Origin: Stenotrophomonas maltophilia
GTDB taxonomy: Bacteria > Pseudomonadota > Gammaproteobacteria > Xanthomonadales > Xanthomonadaceae
Reading direction: 5' to 3'
Length of the DNA: 64,000 bases
Assembly (NCBI RefSeq): GCF_006970445.1
Contig: NZ_CP033877.1
Coordinates: 3,108,750 to 3,172,749, forward strand
A program made the position numbers and the translations under genes. Shown here in pieces: positions 37,472 to 45,884 of the stretch (positions within the stretch are counted from its first letter, which is position 1; every line of letters starts with the position of its first letter). The notes beneath the pieces are model-generated. The model had not been told where the DNA came from, ran no database searches, and was given only the letters and a program-made list of their open reading frames with translations.

Positions 37472-39499
37472 TCACGGCAGGCGGGCCAGCAGTTCGCGGG
37501 CCTGGGCCTGGCAGTGCAGGTCGCCGCCCTCGGCCACTTCCTGCAACAACGTACGTGCGGTCTGGGCATCGCCCAGGTCGAGGTAGGCGATGGCCAGTTC
37601 CAGGCGCTCCTGCCCGGCGCGCGGCGCCCAGCCGGCATCGCTGGCCGGTGCCGCGGTGCCTTCTTCATGCGCGGCCTCGGCCAGCGCGTCGTGCGGCACC
37701 GCGCTTGAATCCCCGCTGTCATGGTGTTCGGCCGGCAGGTCGAACACGCCGCGGAACTGCGGCTGCTGTTCGGCGTGCAGTGCGTAGTCAGGCACTGCCA
37801 CCTCGTCAGGCGTCGCCTGCGCGACCGGCTCATCCTGCACGGCAGCGGACGGCGCGGGATCGTCCTGCGTGGCCACCGGCTCGTCCCAGCGTGGCAGGTC
37901 GGTCACGGCCTCGGGCAGCTCCACCACTTCATCATCGCGCAGCGTCTGCGCCTGCCAGTCAGCCTGGGCGGCGACGTCGGCGACCGGTTCGGCAACCACA
38001 TCATCCCGCACTTCGGTTTCGGTCGCCCAGGCCGGCATCGCCGGCTCCTGGCGCCCCCCCTCGGGTACTACCGACGACCACGAGGACTGCTCGGCCAGCG
38101 TATCCAGCGCCGCGCCCGCCGGTACCGCAGCGGCCAGGCCGGCGGCATCGCCTTCTTCGCGCAGCGGCGGCAGCGGCGACGGCTTGCGACGACGCAGCAG
38201 CCAGGCGGCACCGGCCGCCAGCAGCAGCACCGGCAGCCCCAGCCAGTACCACGGCGTTGCCGCATCGCGGGCATCCGGTGCCTGCGCCAGGCGCTGCTGC
38301 GCGGCGGCCAGGTCGTTGTCCTTCATCGCGATCAGCGACTGCTGCTGTTCCTTGAGTTTTTCCAGGTCGGCCACGCGCTGCTTCAGCTCGCCGATCTCGG
38401 CATCGCGGGTCGCGATGTCCTCGCGTGCCTGGCGCAGTTGTTCGTTGCCCAGCATGTCACCCTCGCTGCCGGCTCCGGTGCCGGTGGTTGTGCCCGCGTG
38501 CGCGGCGTCGGAGGCCAGCGCAGGAGCGATTTCAAGTCGTGCCCCATTGGCCGCAGCCGGGGAAGAAGCGTTCGTGGTTGCCGCCTTGGCGACCGGGGCG
38601 ACGGTGCCCGCCGGTTGCGGCACGGTGCGCGCCTGCCGCCACTGTGCAGCGTGTTCACGCACCAGCGCTGCGGCCTCGGCGGCATCGACCGCCGCCAGTG
38701 CATCGCTGCCGGGCATGCGCAGTACGGCCCCCTGCTTGAGCAGGTTGACGTTGCCCCGGATGAACGCCTCCGGGTTGGCCCGCAGCAGCGCAATCATTGC
38801 GCGGTCTCGGCTGACCTGGTTGCCGCGGGCCACCGCGCTGGCGATCTGCGACAGGGTCTGCCCACGCTGGACGGTGACGCTGCCATCGGCTGCCGGCGTG
38901 GCAGCGGGTGCAGCCACTGCACGAGGACGTGCCTGAGCGGGTGCCGGCGCTGCCACGGTGGACGGTGCAGGCGCGCTTGCGCTCTCCGCAGCGGCGGGTG
39001 CCGGCGCAGCGTCACGGACGATGGTGTTGGAGAGGGTGCCCGCCGGTGCGACGATTTCCGGCTCGGCCACCGCCAGTGCGCTGGAGGGCGCGTCGACCAG
39101 TGCCGAGTACTCGCGCACCAGGCGGCCCTGACCCCAGTCGGCCTCGATCAGGAAGCTCAGCGACGGGGTCTCGACCGGCGTCTGCGAGGTCACCCGCACT
39201 ACCGCCCTGCCCTGCGCATTGCGGGTCAGTTCGAACTGCAGCTCGCTGACCAGCCCAGTCGGCCGCTGCAGGCCCACGCGCTCGAAGGTGACCGGTGAAG
39301 CCAGCGCGACGCGCAGGTTCTCCAGCTCGGACGGATCGGCCGAGACCACCGGGATTTCGGCCAGCAGGGGCTGGCCCGGCTTGGACAGGACACGGATGTC
39401 ACCCAAGCCCAGCGCAAGCGCCGAACTGCTGGCCAGGGCCAGCAGCGCGGTGGAAAGATAGAGGAGCGGGCGCTTTGCGCCCCTGGCCCGTTTATTCAT
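37472..39499 (-). CDS. fimV: FimV/HubP-family polar landmark protein
   Basis: 675-residue envelope protein needed in related bacteria for type IV pili, twitching and polar organisation. From the ATG at 39499 it has a signal peptide (MNKRARGAKR then LLYLSTALLALASSSALA), the FimV N-terminal domain (GLGDIRVLSKPGQPLLAEI), and a LysM peptidoglycan-binding motif near 207-265 (VTVQRGQTLSQIASAV). A coiled coil (about 370-410), a single membrane helix (WYWLGLPVLLLAAGAAWLL), an acidic cytoplasmic region and a C-terminal TPR-like FimV motif (LELAIAYLDLGDAQTARTLL) follow. No ribosome site precedes the start, and a -10 box ends only 7 nt upstream, so a leaderless mRNA is possible. Confidence 0.95.
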   Translation of the reverse strand: MNKRARGAKRPLLYLSTALLALASSSALALGLGDIRVLSKPGQPLLAEIPVVSADPSELENLRVALASPVTFERVGLQRPTGLVSELQFELTRNAQGRAVVRVTSQTPVETPSLSFLIEADWGQGRLVREYSALVDAPSSALAVAEPEIVAPAGTLSNTIVRDAAPAPAAAESASAPAPSTVAAPAPAQARPRAVAAPAATPAADGSVTVQRGQTLSQIASAVARGNQVSRDRAMIALLRANPEAFIRGNVNLLKQGAVLRMPGSDALAAVDAAEAAALVREHAAQWRQARTVPQPAGTVAPVAKAATTNASSPAAANGARLEIAPALASDAAHAGTTTGTGAGSEGDMLGNEQLRQAREDIATRDAEIGELKQRVADLEKLKEQQQSLIAMKDNDLAAAQQRLAQAPDARDAATPWYWLGLPVLLLAAGAAWLLRRRKPSPLPPLREEGDAAGLAAAVPAGAALDTLAEQSSWSSVVPEGGRQEPAMPAWATETEVRDDVVAEPVADVAAQADWQAQTLRDDEVVELPEAVTDLPRWDEPVATQDDPAPSAAVQDEPVAQATPDEVAVPDYALHAEQQPQFRGVFDLPAEHHDSGDSSAVPHDALAEAAHEEGTAAPASDAGWAPRAGQERLELAIAYLDLGDAQTARTLLQEVAEGGDLHCQAQARELLARLP

Positions 39500-39506
39500 G
39501 GGCGAC

Positions 39507-39536
39507 ACTATAAAGCGTGCGGACCGGGGTCCGCAC
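39507..39536 (-). promoter_or_regulatory. fimV -10 box with overlapping 20-bp palindrome
   Basis: On the minus strand TATAGT (39507-39512) ends 7 nt before the fimV ATG. A palindrome with 9-bp arms GTGCGGACC/GGTCCGCAC lies at 39517-39536, where the -35 would be. The same hairpin is followed by GCTTTATA, so it could also end asd transcripts. Operator and terminator readings cannot be separated by eye. Confidence 0.5.
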
Positions 39537-39556
39537 CCACCGGAAAGACCCTTGAG

Positions 39557-39629
39557 GTAGTGCCGGCCGCTGGCCGGCATGCACTCCGGCGCATGGATCA
39601 CGGCAATGCCGGCCAGCGGCCGGCACTAC
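39557..39629. repeat. SMAG-type REP dimer (inverted pair)
   Basis: Two GTAG-headed units of about 24 bp in opposite orientation: GTAGTGCCGGCCGCTGGCC... at 39557 and its reverse complement ending CTAC at 39629, with about 25 bp between. Each is a strong hairpin, and the two can also pair with each other. This is the classical dimeric form of the S. maltophilia SMAG repeat. It sits in the asd-fimV gap. Confidence 0.88.
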
Positions 39630-39649
39630 CGGTGAGGCAACCGCTGTGA

Positions 39650-40678
39650 TCAACGCTGCTCGGCGGCAACCAGCTCGGCCAGCTGCACGGCATTCAGGGC
39701 AGCGCCCTTGCGTACGTTGTCCGACACGATCCACAGGTTCAGGCCGCGCGGGTGCGACAGATCCTCGCGGATGCGGCCGACGTACACCGCGTCGGTGCCC
39801 GAGGCGTGGGTGACCGGGGTCGGGTAACCACCGGCCTCGTGGCGATCCACCACTTCGATGCCCGGCGACTGCTCCAGCAGCGCGCGCGCTTCGGCGACCG
39901 TGACCTTGTCGCGGGTCTCGATCGCCACCGACTCGGAGTGGCCGTAGAACACCGGCACGCGCACTGCGGTCGGGTTCACCAGGATGCTGTCGTCGCCGAG
40001 GATCTTGCGGGTCTCCCAGATCAGCTTCATCTCTTCCTTGGTGAAGCCGTTGTCCTGGAAGTCATCGATGTGCGGGATCAGGTTGAAGGCGATCTGCACC
40101 GGGAAGCGCTGCGGATCGATCTCCTGGAAGCTCAGCAGCTGGCCGGTCTGCTTGCCCAGTTCCTCGGTGGCCGAACGACCACCGCCGGACACCGACTGGT
40201 AGGTGGAGACGTTGATGCGCTTGATGCCGTACTTGCGGTGCAGCGGCGCCAGCGCCACCAGCATCTGCATGGTTGAGCAGTTCGGGTTGGCGATGATGCC
40301 GCGCGGACGGTTGACGACCTGTTCCGGGTTGACCTCGGACACCACCAGCGGCACGTCATCGTCGTAACGGAAGGCCGAGGAGTTGTCGATCACCACCGCA
40401 CCGGCGGCGGCGAACTTCGGCGCGTATTCCTTGGACACGCTGCCGCCAGCCGAGAACAGCGCGATCTCGACACCGCTCGGATCGAAGGTGGCCAGGTCCT
40501 GGACCTTGACCTTCTGGCCGTTGAACTCGATCTCGCCGCCGGCCGAACGCTCGGAGGCCAGGACGCTCAGGGTGCCGACCGGGAAGTCACGCTCGGCAAG
40601 GATCGACAACATGGTCTCGCCGACCGCACCGGTGGCACCGACGACGGCGACGTGGAAACTGCGCTGTGCATTGCTCAT
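39650..40678 (-). CDS. asd: Aspartate-semialdehyde dehydrogenase
   Basis: Makes aspartate semialdehyde for lysine/diaminopimelate, threonine and methionine. It has 342 residues from the ATG at 40678; upstream codons in frame are not family-like. The NADP loop is GATGAVGETML (14-24). The catalytic Cys134 is in NPNCSTMQM. Family segments RINVSTYQSVSGGGR and FNLIPHIDDF are present, and a histidine suitable for catalysis lies in VFYGHSES. The asd-fimV-truA order matches pseudomonads and xanthomonads. Confidence 0.97.
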   Translation of the reverse strand: MSNAQRSFHVAVVGATGAVGETMLSILAERDFPVGTLSVLASERSAGGEIEFNGQKVKVQDLATFDPSGVEIALFSAGGSVSKEYAPKFAAAGAVVIDNSSAFRYDDDVPLVVSEVNPEQVVNRPRGIIANPNCSTMQMLVALAPLHRKYGIKRINVSTYQSVSGGGRSATEELGKQTGQLLSFQEIDPQRFPVQIAFNLIPHIDDFQDNGFTKEEMKLIWETRKILGDDSILVNPTAVRVPVFYGHSESVAIETRDKVTVAEARALLEQSPGIEVVDRHEAGGYPTPVTHASGTDAVYVGRIREDLSHPRGLNLWIVSDNVRKGAALNAVQLAELVAAEQR

Positions 40679-40770
40679 GGGGGAAACTCTCACGAAAACG
40701 GGGATGGGGAAAAAACACGCACGACAGCTGGGTTCGGGGAACCTCCTCAAGCGGGGCGCGCAGAGGTTCC

Positions 40771-41808
40771 CTATCGTTTCCCGGTTTTTTTGCCCAGAGT
40801 CACGCGCGCGGCCATCGCCGCGTCAGCGTTGATCGCGCTCGGCATGCGCGACGGGCCGCCGTCCAGGCCGAGCCCGGCAACCAGATTATCCACGGCCAGC
40901 TGTACCATCGCCGTGCGCGTGGCCAGCGAGGCGCTGCCGATATGCGGAGTGAGCACCACGTTGCGCAGTGCCAGCAGCTCCGGGCGCACCTTCGGCTCGC
41001 CCTCGTACACATCCAGGCCGGCGGCCGCCAGGCGGCCGTTGGCCAGTGCATCGGCCAGCGCGATCTCATCGACCAGGCCACCGCGGGCGATGTTCACCAG
41101 CGTTGCCGACGGCTTCATCTTCGCCAGCGCGGCGGCATCGATCAGATGATGCGAGGCCGGCGTGTACGGCAGCACCAGCAGCAGGTGGTCGGACTGTGCC
41201 AGCAGCGTATCCAGGTCCACATAGGTGGCGCCCACTTCCGCTTCGGTCGCGGCCGGCAGCTGCGAACGGTTGTGGTACAGCACCTTCATGCCGAAACCGT
41301 GCGCGCCGCGGCGGGCGATGCCCTGGCCGATGCGGCCCATGCCGAGGATGCCCAGCGTGCTGCCATGGATGTCGGCGCCGAGCATGGTCTGGAACGACCA
41401 CTGCTGCCACTGGCCTTCGCGCAGCCAGCGCTCGGATTCGGTGATCCGGCGCGCAGTCGCCATCAACAGGGCGAAACCGAGATCGGCGGTGGTTTCGGTC
41501 AGGACGTCCGGCGTGTTGCTGGCCAGGATGCCGGCTGCGCTGAGCGCATCGACGTCCAGGTTGTTGTAGCCGACGCCGACATTGGCGATCACCTGCAGCT
41601 GCGTGGCATCGGCCACCTGGGCCGCACCGATGCGCTCATTGAGGGTGATGATCGCGCCGTCGGCGCTGGCCAGCTGTTCGGCGATCTGGTCCAGCGACCA
41701 GGCGGTGACGGTGTCGGTGCTGCGCAGCTGCACGCGATCGCGCAGCGGCGCGATGGCCGCGTCGATCAGCGGCTGGCTCACCCACACGGTCGGCCGCGTG
41801 TCAGCCAT
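40771..41808 (-). CDS. D-isomer-specific 2-hydroxyacid dehydrogenase
   Basis: 345-residue NAD(P)H-dependent 2-ketoacid reductase of the glyoxylate/hydroxypyruvate reductase group. The Rossmann motif [16 protein letters not shown] lies near 155-170. The catalytic triad is Arg ([11 protein letters not shown]), Glu (DVYEGEPKV) and His ([10 protein letters not shown]). The start at 41808 lies inside the last codons of aroC (8-bp overlap). Substrate is probably glyoxylate, hydroxypyruvate or 2-ketogluconate, but this cannot be told apart by sequence alone. A 9-bp inverted repeat (GGGAACCTC) with a 17-nt loop spans its stop (40737-40771). Confidence 0.92.
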   Translation of the reverse strand: MADTRPTVWVSQPLIDAAIAPLRDRVQLRSTDTVTAWSLDQIAEQLASADGAIITLNERIGAAQVADATQLQVIANVGVGYNNLDVDALSAAGILASNTPDVLTETTADLGFALLMATARRITESERWLREGQWQQWSFQTMLGADIHGSTLGILGMGRIGQGIARRGAHGFGMKVLYHNRSQLPAATEAEVGATYVDLDTLLAQSDHLLLVLPYTPASHHLIDAAALAKMKPSATLVNIARGGLVDEIALADALANGRLAAAGLDVYEGEPKVRPELLALRNVVLTPHIGSASLATRTAMVQLAVDNLVAGLGLDGGPSRMPSAINADAAMAARVTLGKKTGKR

Positions 41809-42904
41809 CGATCTGCCCGGGAATGCGCGGGGTGATCGTGCCGACATCGCCACACTGCGCGCGATGGCGCAGCGCCTGGTCCATCAGCACCATCGCCACC
41901 ATCGCCTCGGCGATCGGGGTGGCGCGGATGCCGACGCAGGGATCGTGGCGACCGGTGGTGACCACCTCCACCACGTTGCCGGCGGTATCCAGCGACGGAC
42001 CCGGCAGGCGCAGGCTTGAGGTCGGCTTCAGGGCAATCGACGCGACCACCGGCTGGCCGGTGGAAATACCACCGAGGATGCCACCGGCATGGTTGCTGGC
42101 GAAGCCCTGCGGGGTCAGCAGGTCGCGGTGTTCGGTGCCCTTCTGCGCAGCGCTGGCGAAGCCGTCGCCGATCTCCACGCCCTTCACCGCGTTGATGCTC
42201 ATCAGCGCGGCGGCCAGTTCGCCGTCGAGCTTGCCGTAGATCGGCTCGCCCCAGCCCGGCGGTACGTTGTCGGCGACCACATCCACGCATGCACCGACCG
42301 AATCTCCGGACTTGCGCAGCGCATCCATGTACGCCTCCAGCTCGGGCACCTGTGCCGCGTGCGGCCAGAAGAACGGGTTGTCTTCCACCGCCGACCAGTC
42401 GAAACCGGCCGGGGTGATGTCACCCAGCTGCGACAGGTAGCCACGCACGGTGACGCCAAAGCGCTCGGCCAGCCACTTCTTGGCGACCACGCCGGCGGCC
42501 ACGCGCATGGTGGTCTCGCGTGCCGAGGAACGGCCGCCACCGCGCGGGTCGCGGATGCCGTACTTGTGCCAGTAACTGTAATCGGCGTGGCCCGGGCGGA
42601 ACTGCTGGCCGATGTTGGCGTAATCCTTGCTGCGCTGGTCGGTGTTGCGGATCAGCAGCGCGATCGGGGTGCCAGTGGTCAGGCCCTCGTATACGCCCGA
42701 CAGGATCTCGACCTCATCAGCCTCGCGCCGCGCCGAGGTGTGCCGGCTCTTGCCGGTGGCGCGGCGCTGCAGGTCATGGGCGAATTCGGCGGCGTCCAGC
42801 GCCAGCCCCGGCGGGCAGCCATCGATCACGCAGCCGATGGCCGGCCCGTGCGACTCGCCGAACGTGGTGACGGTGAACAGCTTGCCGAACGAATTGGAGC
42901 TCAC
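41801..42904 (-). CDS. aroC: Chorismate synthase
   Basis: Last shikimate-pathway step, EPSP to chorismate, using reduced FMN. It has 367 residues. The start is a GTG at 42904 that overlaps the prmB TGA (GTGA) and gives [19 protein letters not shown], the family N-terminus. Further signatures are [34 protein letters not shown] and [13 protein letters not shown], all flavin or phosphate contacts. prmB-aroC is a conserved pair. It supplies chorismate to the trp genes seen elsewhere in the window. Confidence 0.97.
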   Translation of the reverse strand: MSSNSFGKLFTVTTFGESHGPAIGCVIDGCPPGLALDAAEFAHDLQRRATGKSRHTSARREADEVEILSGVYEGLTTGTPIALLIRNTDQRSKDYANIGQQFRPGHADYSYWHKYGIRDPRGGGRSSARETTMRVAAGVVAKKWLAERFGVTVRGYLSQLGDITPAGFDWSAVEDNPFFWPHAAQVPELEAYMDALRKSGDSVGACVDVVADNVPPGWGEPIYGKLDGELAAALMSINAVKGVEIGDGFASAAQKGTEHRDLLTPQGFASNHAGGILGGISTGQPVVASIALKPTSSLRLPGPSLDTAGNVVEVVTTGRHDPCVGIRATPIAEAMVAMVLMDQALRHRAQCGDVGTITPRIPGQIDG

Positions 42905-43830
42905 GGGCGCTGCGCCGCCAGTTCGGTGATGCGCGCACTGTGGGCGATCAGCTCGCGGCATTCGACCGCGAAGATGCCCATCTGGCCGACCTTGAACTCG
43001 ATCCAGGCGAAATCGACTTCCGGCAGCAGCTTGACCAGATGCTGCTCGGATTCGCCCACTTCACAGATCAGCAGACCGTCTTCGCTCAGGTGCAGCGGCG
43101 CATCACGCAGGATCTTCAGCACCAGGTCCAGGCCATCGTCACCGGCACGCAGACCCATTTCCGGCTCGTAGGAGTACTCCTGCGGCAGGGCATCGGTCTC
43201 GTCGTTGGTGACGTACGGCGGATTGGTGACGATCAGGTCGTAGTGGCGGCCGGACAGGCCGTTGAACAGGTCCGACTTGATCAGGTTGACGTTGTACGCC
43301 TGCAGCCGCTCCCGGTTTTCTTCAGCCAGCGACAGCGCGTCGTCGCTCAGGTCGACGCCGTCCACCTGCCAGTTGGGGTAGTAGTGGCCCATGGCGATGG
43401 CGATGCAGCCCGAACCGGTGCACAGATCCAGGGCACGGTACACATCGCGACCCGCCAGCCACGGCTCGAAGCCGCACTCGATCAGCTCGGCGATCGGCGA
43501 GCGCGGCACCAGGGCGCGCTTGTCGCTCTTGAAGCTCAAACCTGCAAACCAGGCTTCACCGGTCAGGTAGGCGGCCGGGATGCGTTCGTCGATACGGCGC
43601 TGGAACAGCTCCAGCACGCGCAGCTTCTCGGCCTGCAGCAGGCGCGCCTGGCCGTAGGCCGGGCCGAGGTCGTGCGGCAGGTGAAGGCTGTGCAGCACCA
43701 GCTGGGTGGCCTCGTCCAGCGCATTGTCGTAGCTGTGCCCGAAGGTCAGCCCGGCTTCGTTGAAACGGCTGGTGCCGTAGCGGATCAGATCGATGATCGT
43801 GTGGAGTTCGGCGGCCGTTTCAGCGGTCAT
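42901..43830 (-). CDS. prmB: Ribosomal protein uL3 N5-glutamine methyltransferase
   Basis: SAM-dependent methyltransferase of the HemK family that methylates a glutamine of ribosomal protein L3. It has 309 residues from the ATG at 43830. The SAM loop is [13 protein letters not shown] (135-147). The catalytic NPPY motif is at 203-206 ([12 protein letters not shown]). The N-terminal helical domain is present. The length and the neighbouring aroC favour PrmB over PrmC. A perfect TATAAT lies 29-34 bp upstream of the start. Confidence 0.95.
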   Translation of the reverse strand: MTAETAAELHTIIDLIRYGTSRFNEAGLTFGHSYDNALDEATQLVLHSLHLPHDLGPAYGQARLLQAEKLRVLELFQRRIDERIPAAYLTGEAWFAGLSFKSDKRALVPRSPIAELIECGFEPWLAGRDVYRALDLCTGSGCIAIAMGHYYPNWQVDGVDLSDDALSLAEENRERLQAYNVNLIKSDLFNGLSGRHYDLIVTNPPYVTNDETDALPQEYSYEPEMGLRAGDDGLDLVLKILRDAPLHLSEDGLLICEVGESEQHLVKLLPEVDFAWIEFKVGQMGIFAVECRELIAHSARITELAAQRP

Positions 43831-43858
43831 GGCGGTACTGCGGGCAAAGTGGCCCCCG

Positions 43859-43864
43859 ATTATA
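43859..43864 (-). promoter_or_regulatory. -10 box for prmB-aroC operon
   Basis: Minus-strand TATAAT, 29-34 bp upstream of the prmB ATG. No good -35 is found 16-18 bp further up. The facing plus-strand gene has TATGAT at 43921-43926, 27 bp before its ATG, a plausible -10 for the SCO1 gene, so the 122-bp gap carries two divergent promoters. Confidence 0.5.
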
Positions 43865-43952
43865 GGGGCTGGCGCCGGCGGCGGCATCCGTTGCGGCGGA
43901 AACGATCGGGCGGCAGCCGTTATGATGGAGCCCATTTCGCGCGGGAGCCCCC

Positions 43953-44603
43953 ATGTTCAATCGCAACGCCGGCATCATCCTGCTGATCGCCCTGGCGGCG
44001 GGGCTCGGCCTGCTGGCCGCCCAGCAGGTGTTCGCGCCGAAGCCGCCGGCCAACGCCCCGGCCACCGAAGCGATCACCCTGTACCCGCAGCCGCGTGAAC
44101 TGCCCGACTTCAACCTGGCCCAGTCCGACGGCACCCGCCTGATCCCGGGCGAACTGAAGGGCCACTGGACCCTGGTGTTCCTGGGCTTCACCTTCTGCCC
44201 GGACGTCTGCCCGACCACCCTGGCCGAGCTGGCCGGCGCGCAGAACCAGTGGGAGGCCCTGCCCGATGGCCTGCGCCCGCGCGTGCTGTTCATCTCGGTC
44301 GACCCGGATCGCGACAGCGCTACCCGCCTCGGCGAGTACGTGCACGGTTTCCACAAGGACACCCTGGCCGCCAACGCCGATATCCCCTCGCTGGAGCGCT
44401 TCGCCACCTCGCTGGGCTTCGTGTTCCAGAAAGTGCCGGGCAAGCATTTCGACGAGAACCCCGAGGATTACACCGTCGAGCATTCGGCCAGCCTGGCCGT
44501 GCTCGACCCGCAGGGCCGCCTTGCCGGCCTGGTGCGCCCCCCGTTCAATGCGCCGGCGATCGCCCGCGACCTGCAGAAGCTGACCGAGAAAACCGCCCCA
44601 TGA
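43953..44603 (+). CDS. SCO1/SenC-type copper chaperone
   Basis: 216-residue membrane-anchored thioredoxin-fold protein that delivers copper to cytochrome c oxidase CuA or acts in thiol redox. An N-terminal helix (about 8-27) anchors it in the inner membrane, facing the periplasm. The copper ligands are Cys82 and Cys86 (FCPDVCP) and His177 (DYTVEHSAS). The stop overlaps the psd ATG (ATGA). No oxidase genes are nearby. Confidence 0.94.
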   Translation: MFNRNAGIILLIALAAGLGLLAAQQVFAPKPPANAPATEAITLYPQPRELPDFNLAQSDGTRLIPGELKGHWTLVFLGFTFCPDVCPTTLAELAGAQNQWEALPDGLRPRVLFISVDPDRDSATRLGEYVHGFHKDTLAANADIPSLERFATSLGFVFQKVPGKHFDENPEDYTVEHSASLAVLDPQGRLAGLVRPPFNAPAIARDLQKLTEKTAP

Positions 44604-45442
44604 GCCTCACCACCGCCCTGACGTACGCCCTGCCCCATCGCCTGCTGTCCTCGATGGCGCGCTCGTTGGCGTACTCGGACGATCCGCGCGTGTCGCGCTG
44701 GCTGATCGACACCGTCACCCGCAAGTTCAACGTCAACCTGGACGAAGCGGCCAACCCGGACCCGCGCAGCTATGCGACCTTCAACCAGTTCTTCACCCGC
44801 GCGCTGAAGCCGGGCGCGCGCGTGGCCGATGCCGATCCGCGCAGCCTGGTGATGCCGGCCGACGGCCGCATCAGCCAGCTCGGCAGGATCGAGGCCGGCC
44901 GCATCTTCCAGGCCAAGGGCCAGTCGTTCACCGCCGCCGAACTGCTGGGCAGTGACGAGGATGCCAAGCCGTACAACGACGGCCTGTACGCCACCGTGTA
45001 CCTGTCCCCGCGCGACTACCACCGCGTGCACATGCCGTGGACCGGCACCCTGCGTGAAACCGTGCACGTGCCAGGGCGCCTGTTCAGTGTCGGCCCGGCG
45101 GCCGTCAACGGCGTACCGCGCCTGTTCGCACGCAACGAGCGCCTGGTCTGCCACTTCGACACCAGCTTCGGCCCGATGGTCAGCGTGATGGTCGGTGCAC
45201 TGCTGGTGTCCGGCGTGGAAACCGTGTGGAGCGGCGAGGAGATTCCGGCCTATGGTGATCGCATCACCCGCAAGGACTACCGCGGCCAGGGCATCAAGCT
45301 GGAGCGCTTTGCCGAGATGGCACGGTTCAACTACGGCTCGACCGTGATCGTGCTGCTGCCGCCCGGCGTGGCCGAATTCGCCCCGCAACTGGGCGCCGAA
45401 AGCCCGGTGCAGCTGGGCCAGGCCCTGGCGAAACTGCGCTGA
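44600..45442 (+). CDS. psd: Phosphatidylserine decarboxylase proenzyme
   Basis: Makes phosphatidylethanolamine from phosphatidylserine at the inner membrane. It has 280 residues. The self-cleavage site, normally LGST, reads YGST here ([10 protein letters not shown]), with Ser247 the predicted pyruvoyl precursor. The other catalytic residues are Asp88 (PADGRI) and His144 (YHRVHMPW). The ATG overlaps the SCO1 stop, and the frame in the upstream gene is not family-like. A perfect 66-bp palindrome begins 2 bp after its stop. Confidence 0.96.
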   Translation: MSLTTALTYALPHRLLSSMARSLAYSDDPRVSRWLIDTVTRKFNVNLDEAANPDPRSYATFNQFFTRALKPGARVADADPRSLVMPADGRISQLGRIEAGRIFQAKGQSFTAAELLGSDEDAKPYNDGLYATVYLSPRDYHRVHMPWTGTLRETVHVPGRLFSVGPAAVNGVPRLFARNERLVCHFDTSFGPMVSVMVGALLVSGVETVWSGEEIPAYGDRITRKDYRGQGIKLERFAEMARFNYGSTVIVLLPPGVAEFAPQLGAESPVQLGQALAKLR

Positions 45443-45443
45443 C

Positions 45444-45509
45444 AAAAAGGGGACGGAGGGGATTAAGTCGTTTATGCATAAACGACTTAATCCCCTCCGT
45501 CCCCTTTTT
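45444..45509. repeat. Perfect 66-bp palindrome between convergent psd and rraB
   Basis: The whole 66 bp is its own reverse complement (33-bp arms, no mismatch, centre TTTATGCATAAA). The outside is AAAAAGGGGACGG... mirrored by CCGTCCCCTTTTT. Each transcript, psd from the left and rraB from the right, would end in a GC stem followed by five T residues, so it is an efficient bidirectional terminator. It shares its core with 25360-25422, which shows a repeat family. Confidence 0.95.
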
Positions 45510-45513
45510 GGCG

Positions 45514-45861
45514 TTACTGCAGGGCCGGGGCGGGGCCGACGTCCATGCCGTCGTAGTCTTCCACGCCGCGCTCCGCGGCCAGCGCCGCGAATTCCTGGTT
45601 GCGGCGGTCCAGCGAGGCTTCGTCGTGGGTCTCCACGCGCTCCACGTGCAGTACGTGGAACGAGGCATCGCCCTCTTCCGGCTCCTGCTCGAACAGCTCC
45701 ACGAAGGTGTAGCCCTGCCCCTGCAGGTGGTCCGCCAGTGCCTGCAGCGGTTCTGCACTGGAGTGGACGAAGAAATACCCCCACAGCAACGGGCCGTTGA
45801 TGTCCCAGTCGGTGTTTTCGCGGAGGTTGGCGAACAGGTTGCGGGTGGCTTCGAGGTCCAT
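45514..45861 (-). CDS. RraB-family ribonuclease E regulator
   Basis: 115-residue acidic protein of the RraB family (PF06877). E. coli RraB binds RNase E and alters RNA decay. The ATG at 45861 starts DLEATRNLFANLREN; the central part has HLQGQGYTFVELFEQE; the end FAALAAERGVEDYDGMDVG matches the family's conserved YDGWG-type motif. It ends next to the long palindrome. Family membership is fairly clear; activity on RNase E in this lineage is untested as far as I know. Confidence 0.8.
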   Translation of the reverse strand: MDLEATRNLFANLRENTDWDINGPLLWGYFFVHSSAEPLQALADHLQGQGYTFVELFEQEPEEGDASFHVLHVERVETHDEASLDRRNQEFAALAAERGVEDYDGMDVGPAPALQ

Positions 45862-45884
45862 GCGGATTCCAGTGGTCGTGGGGA

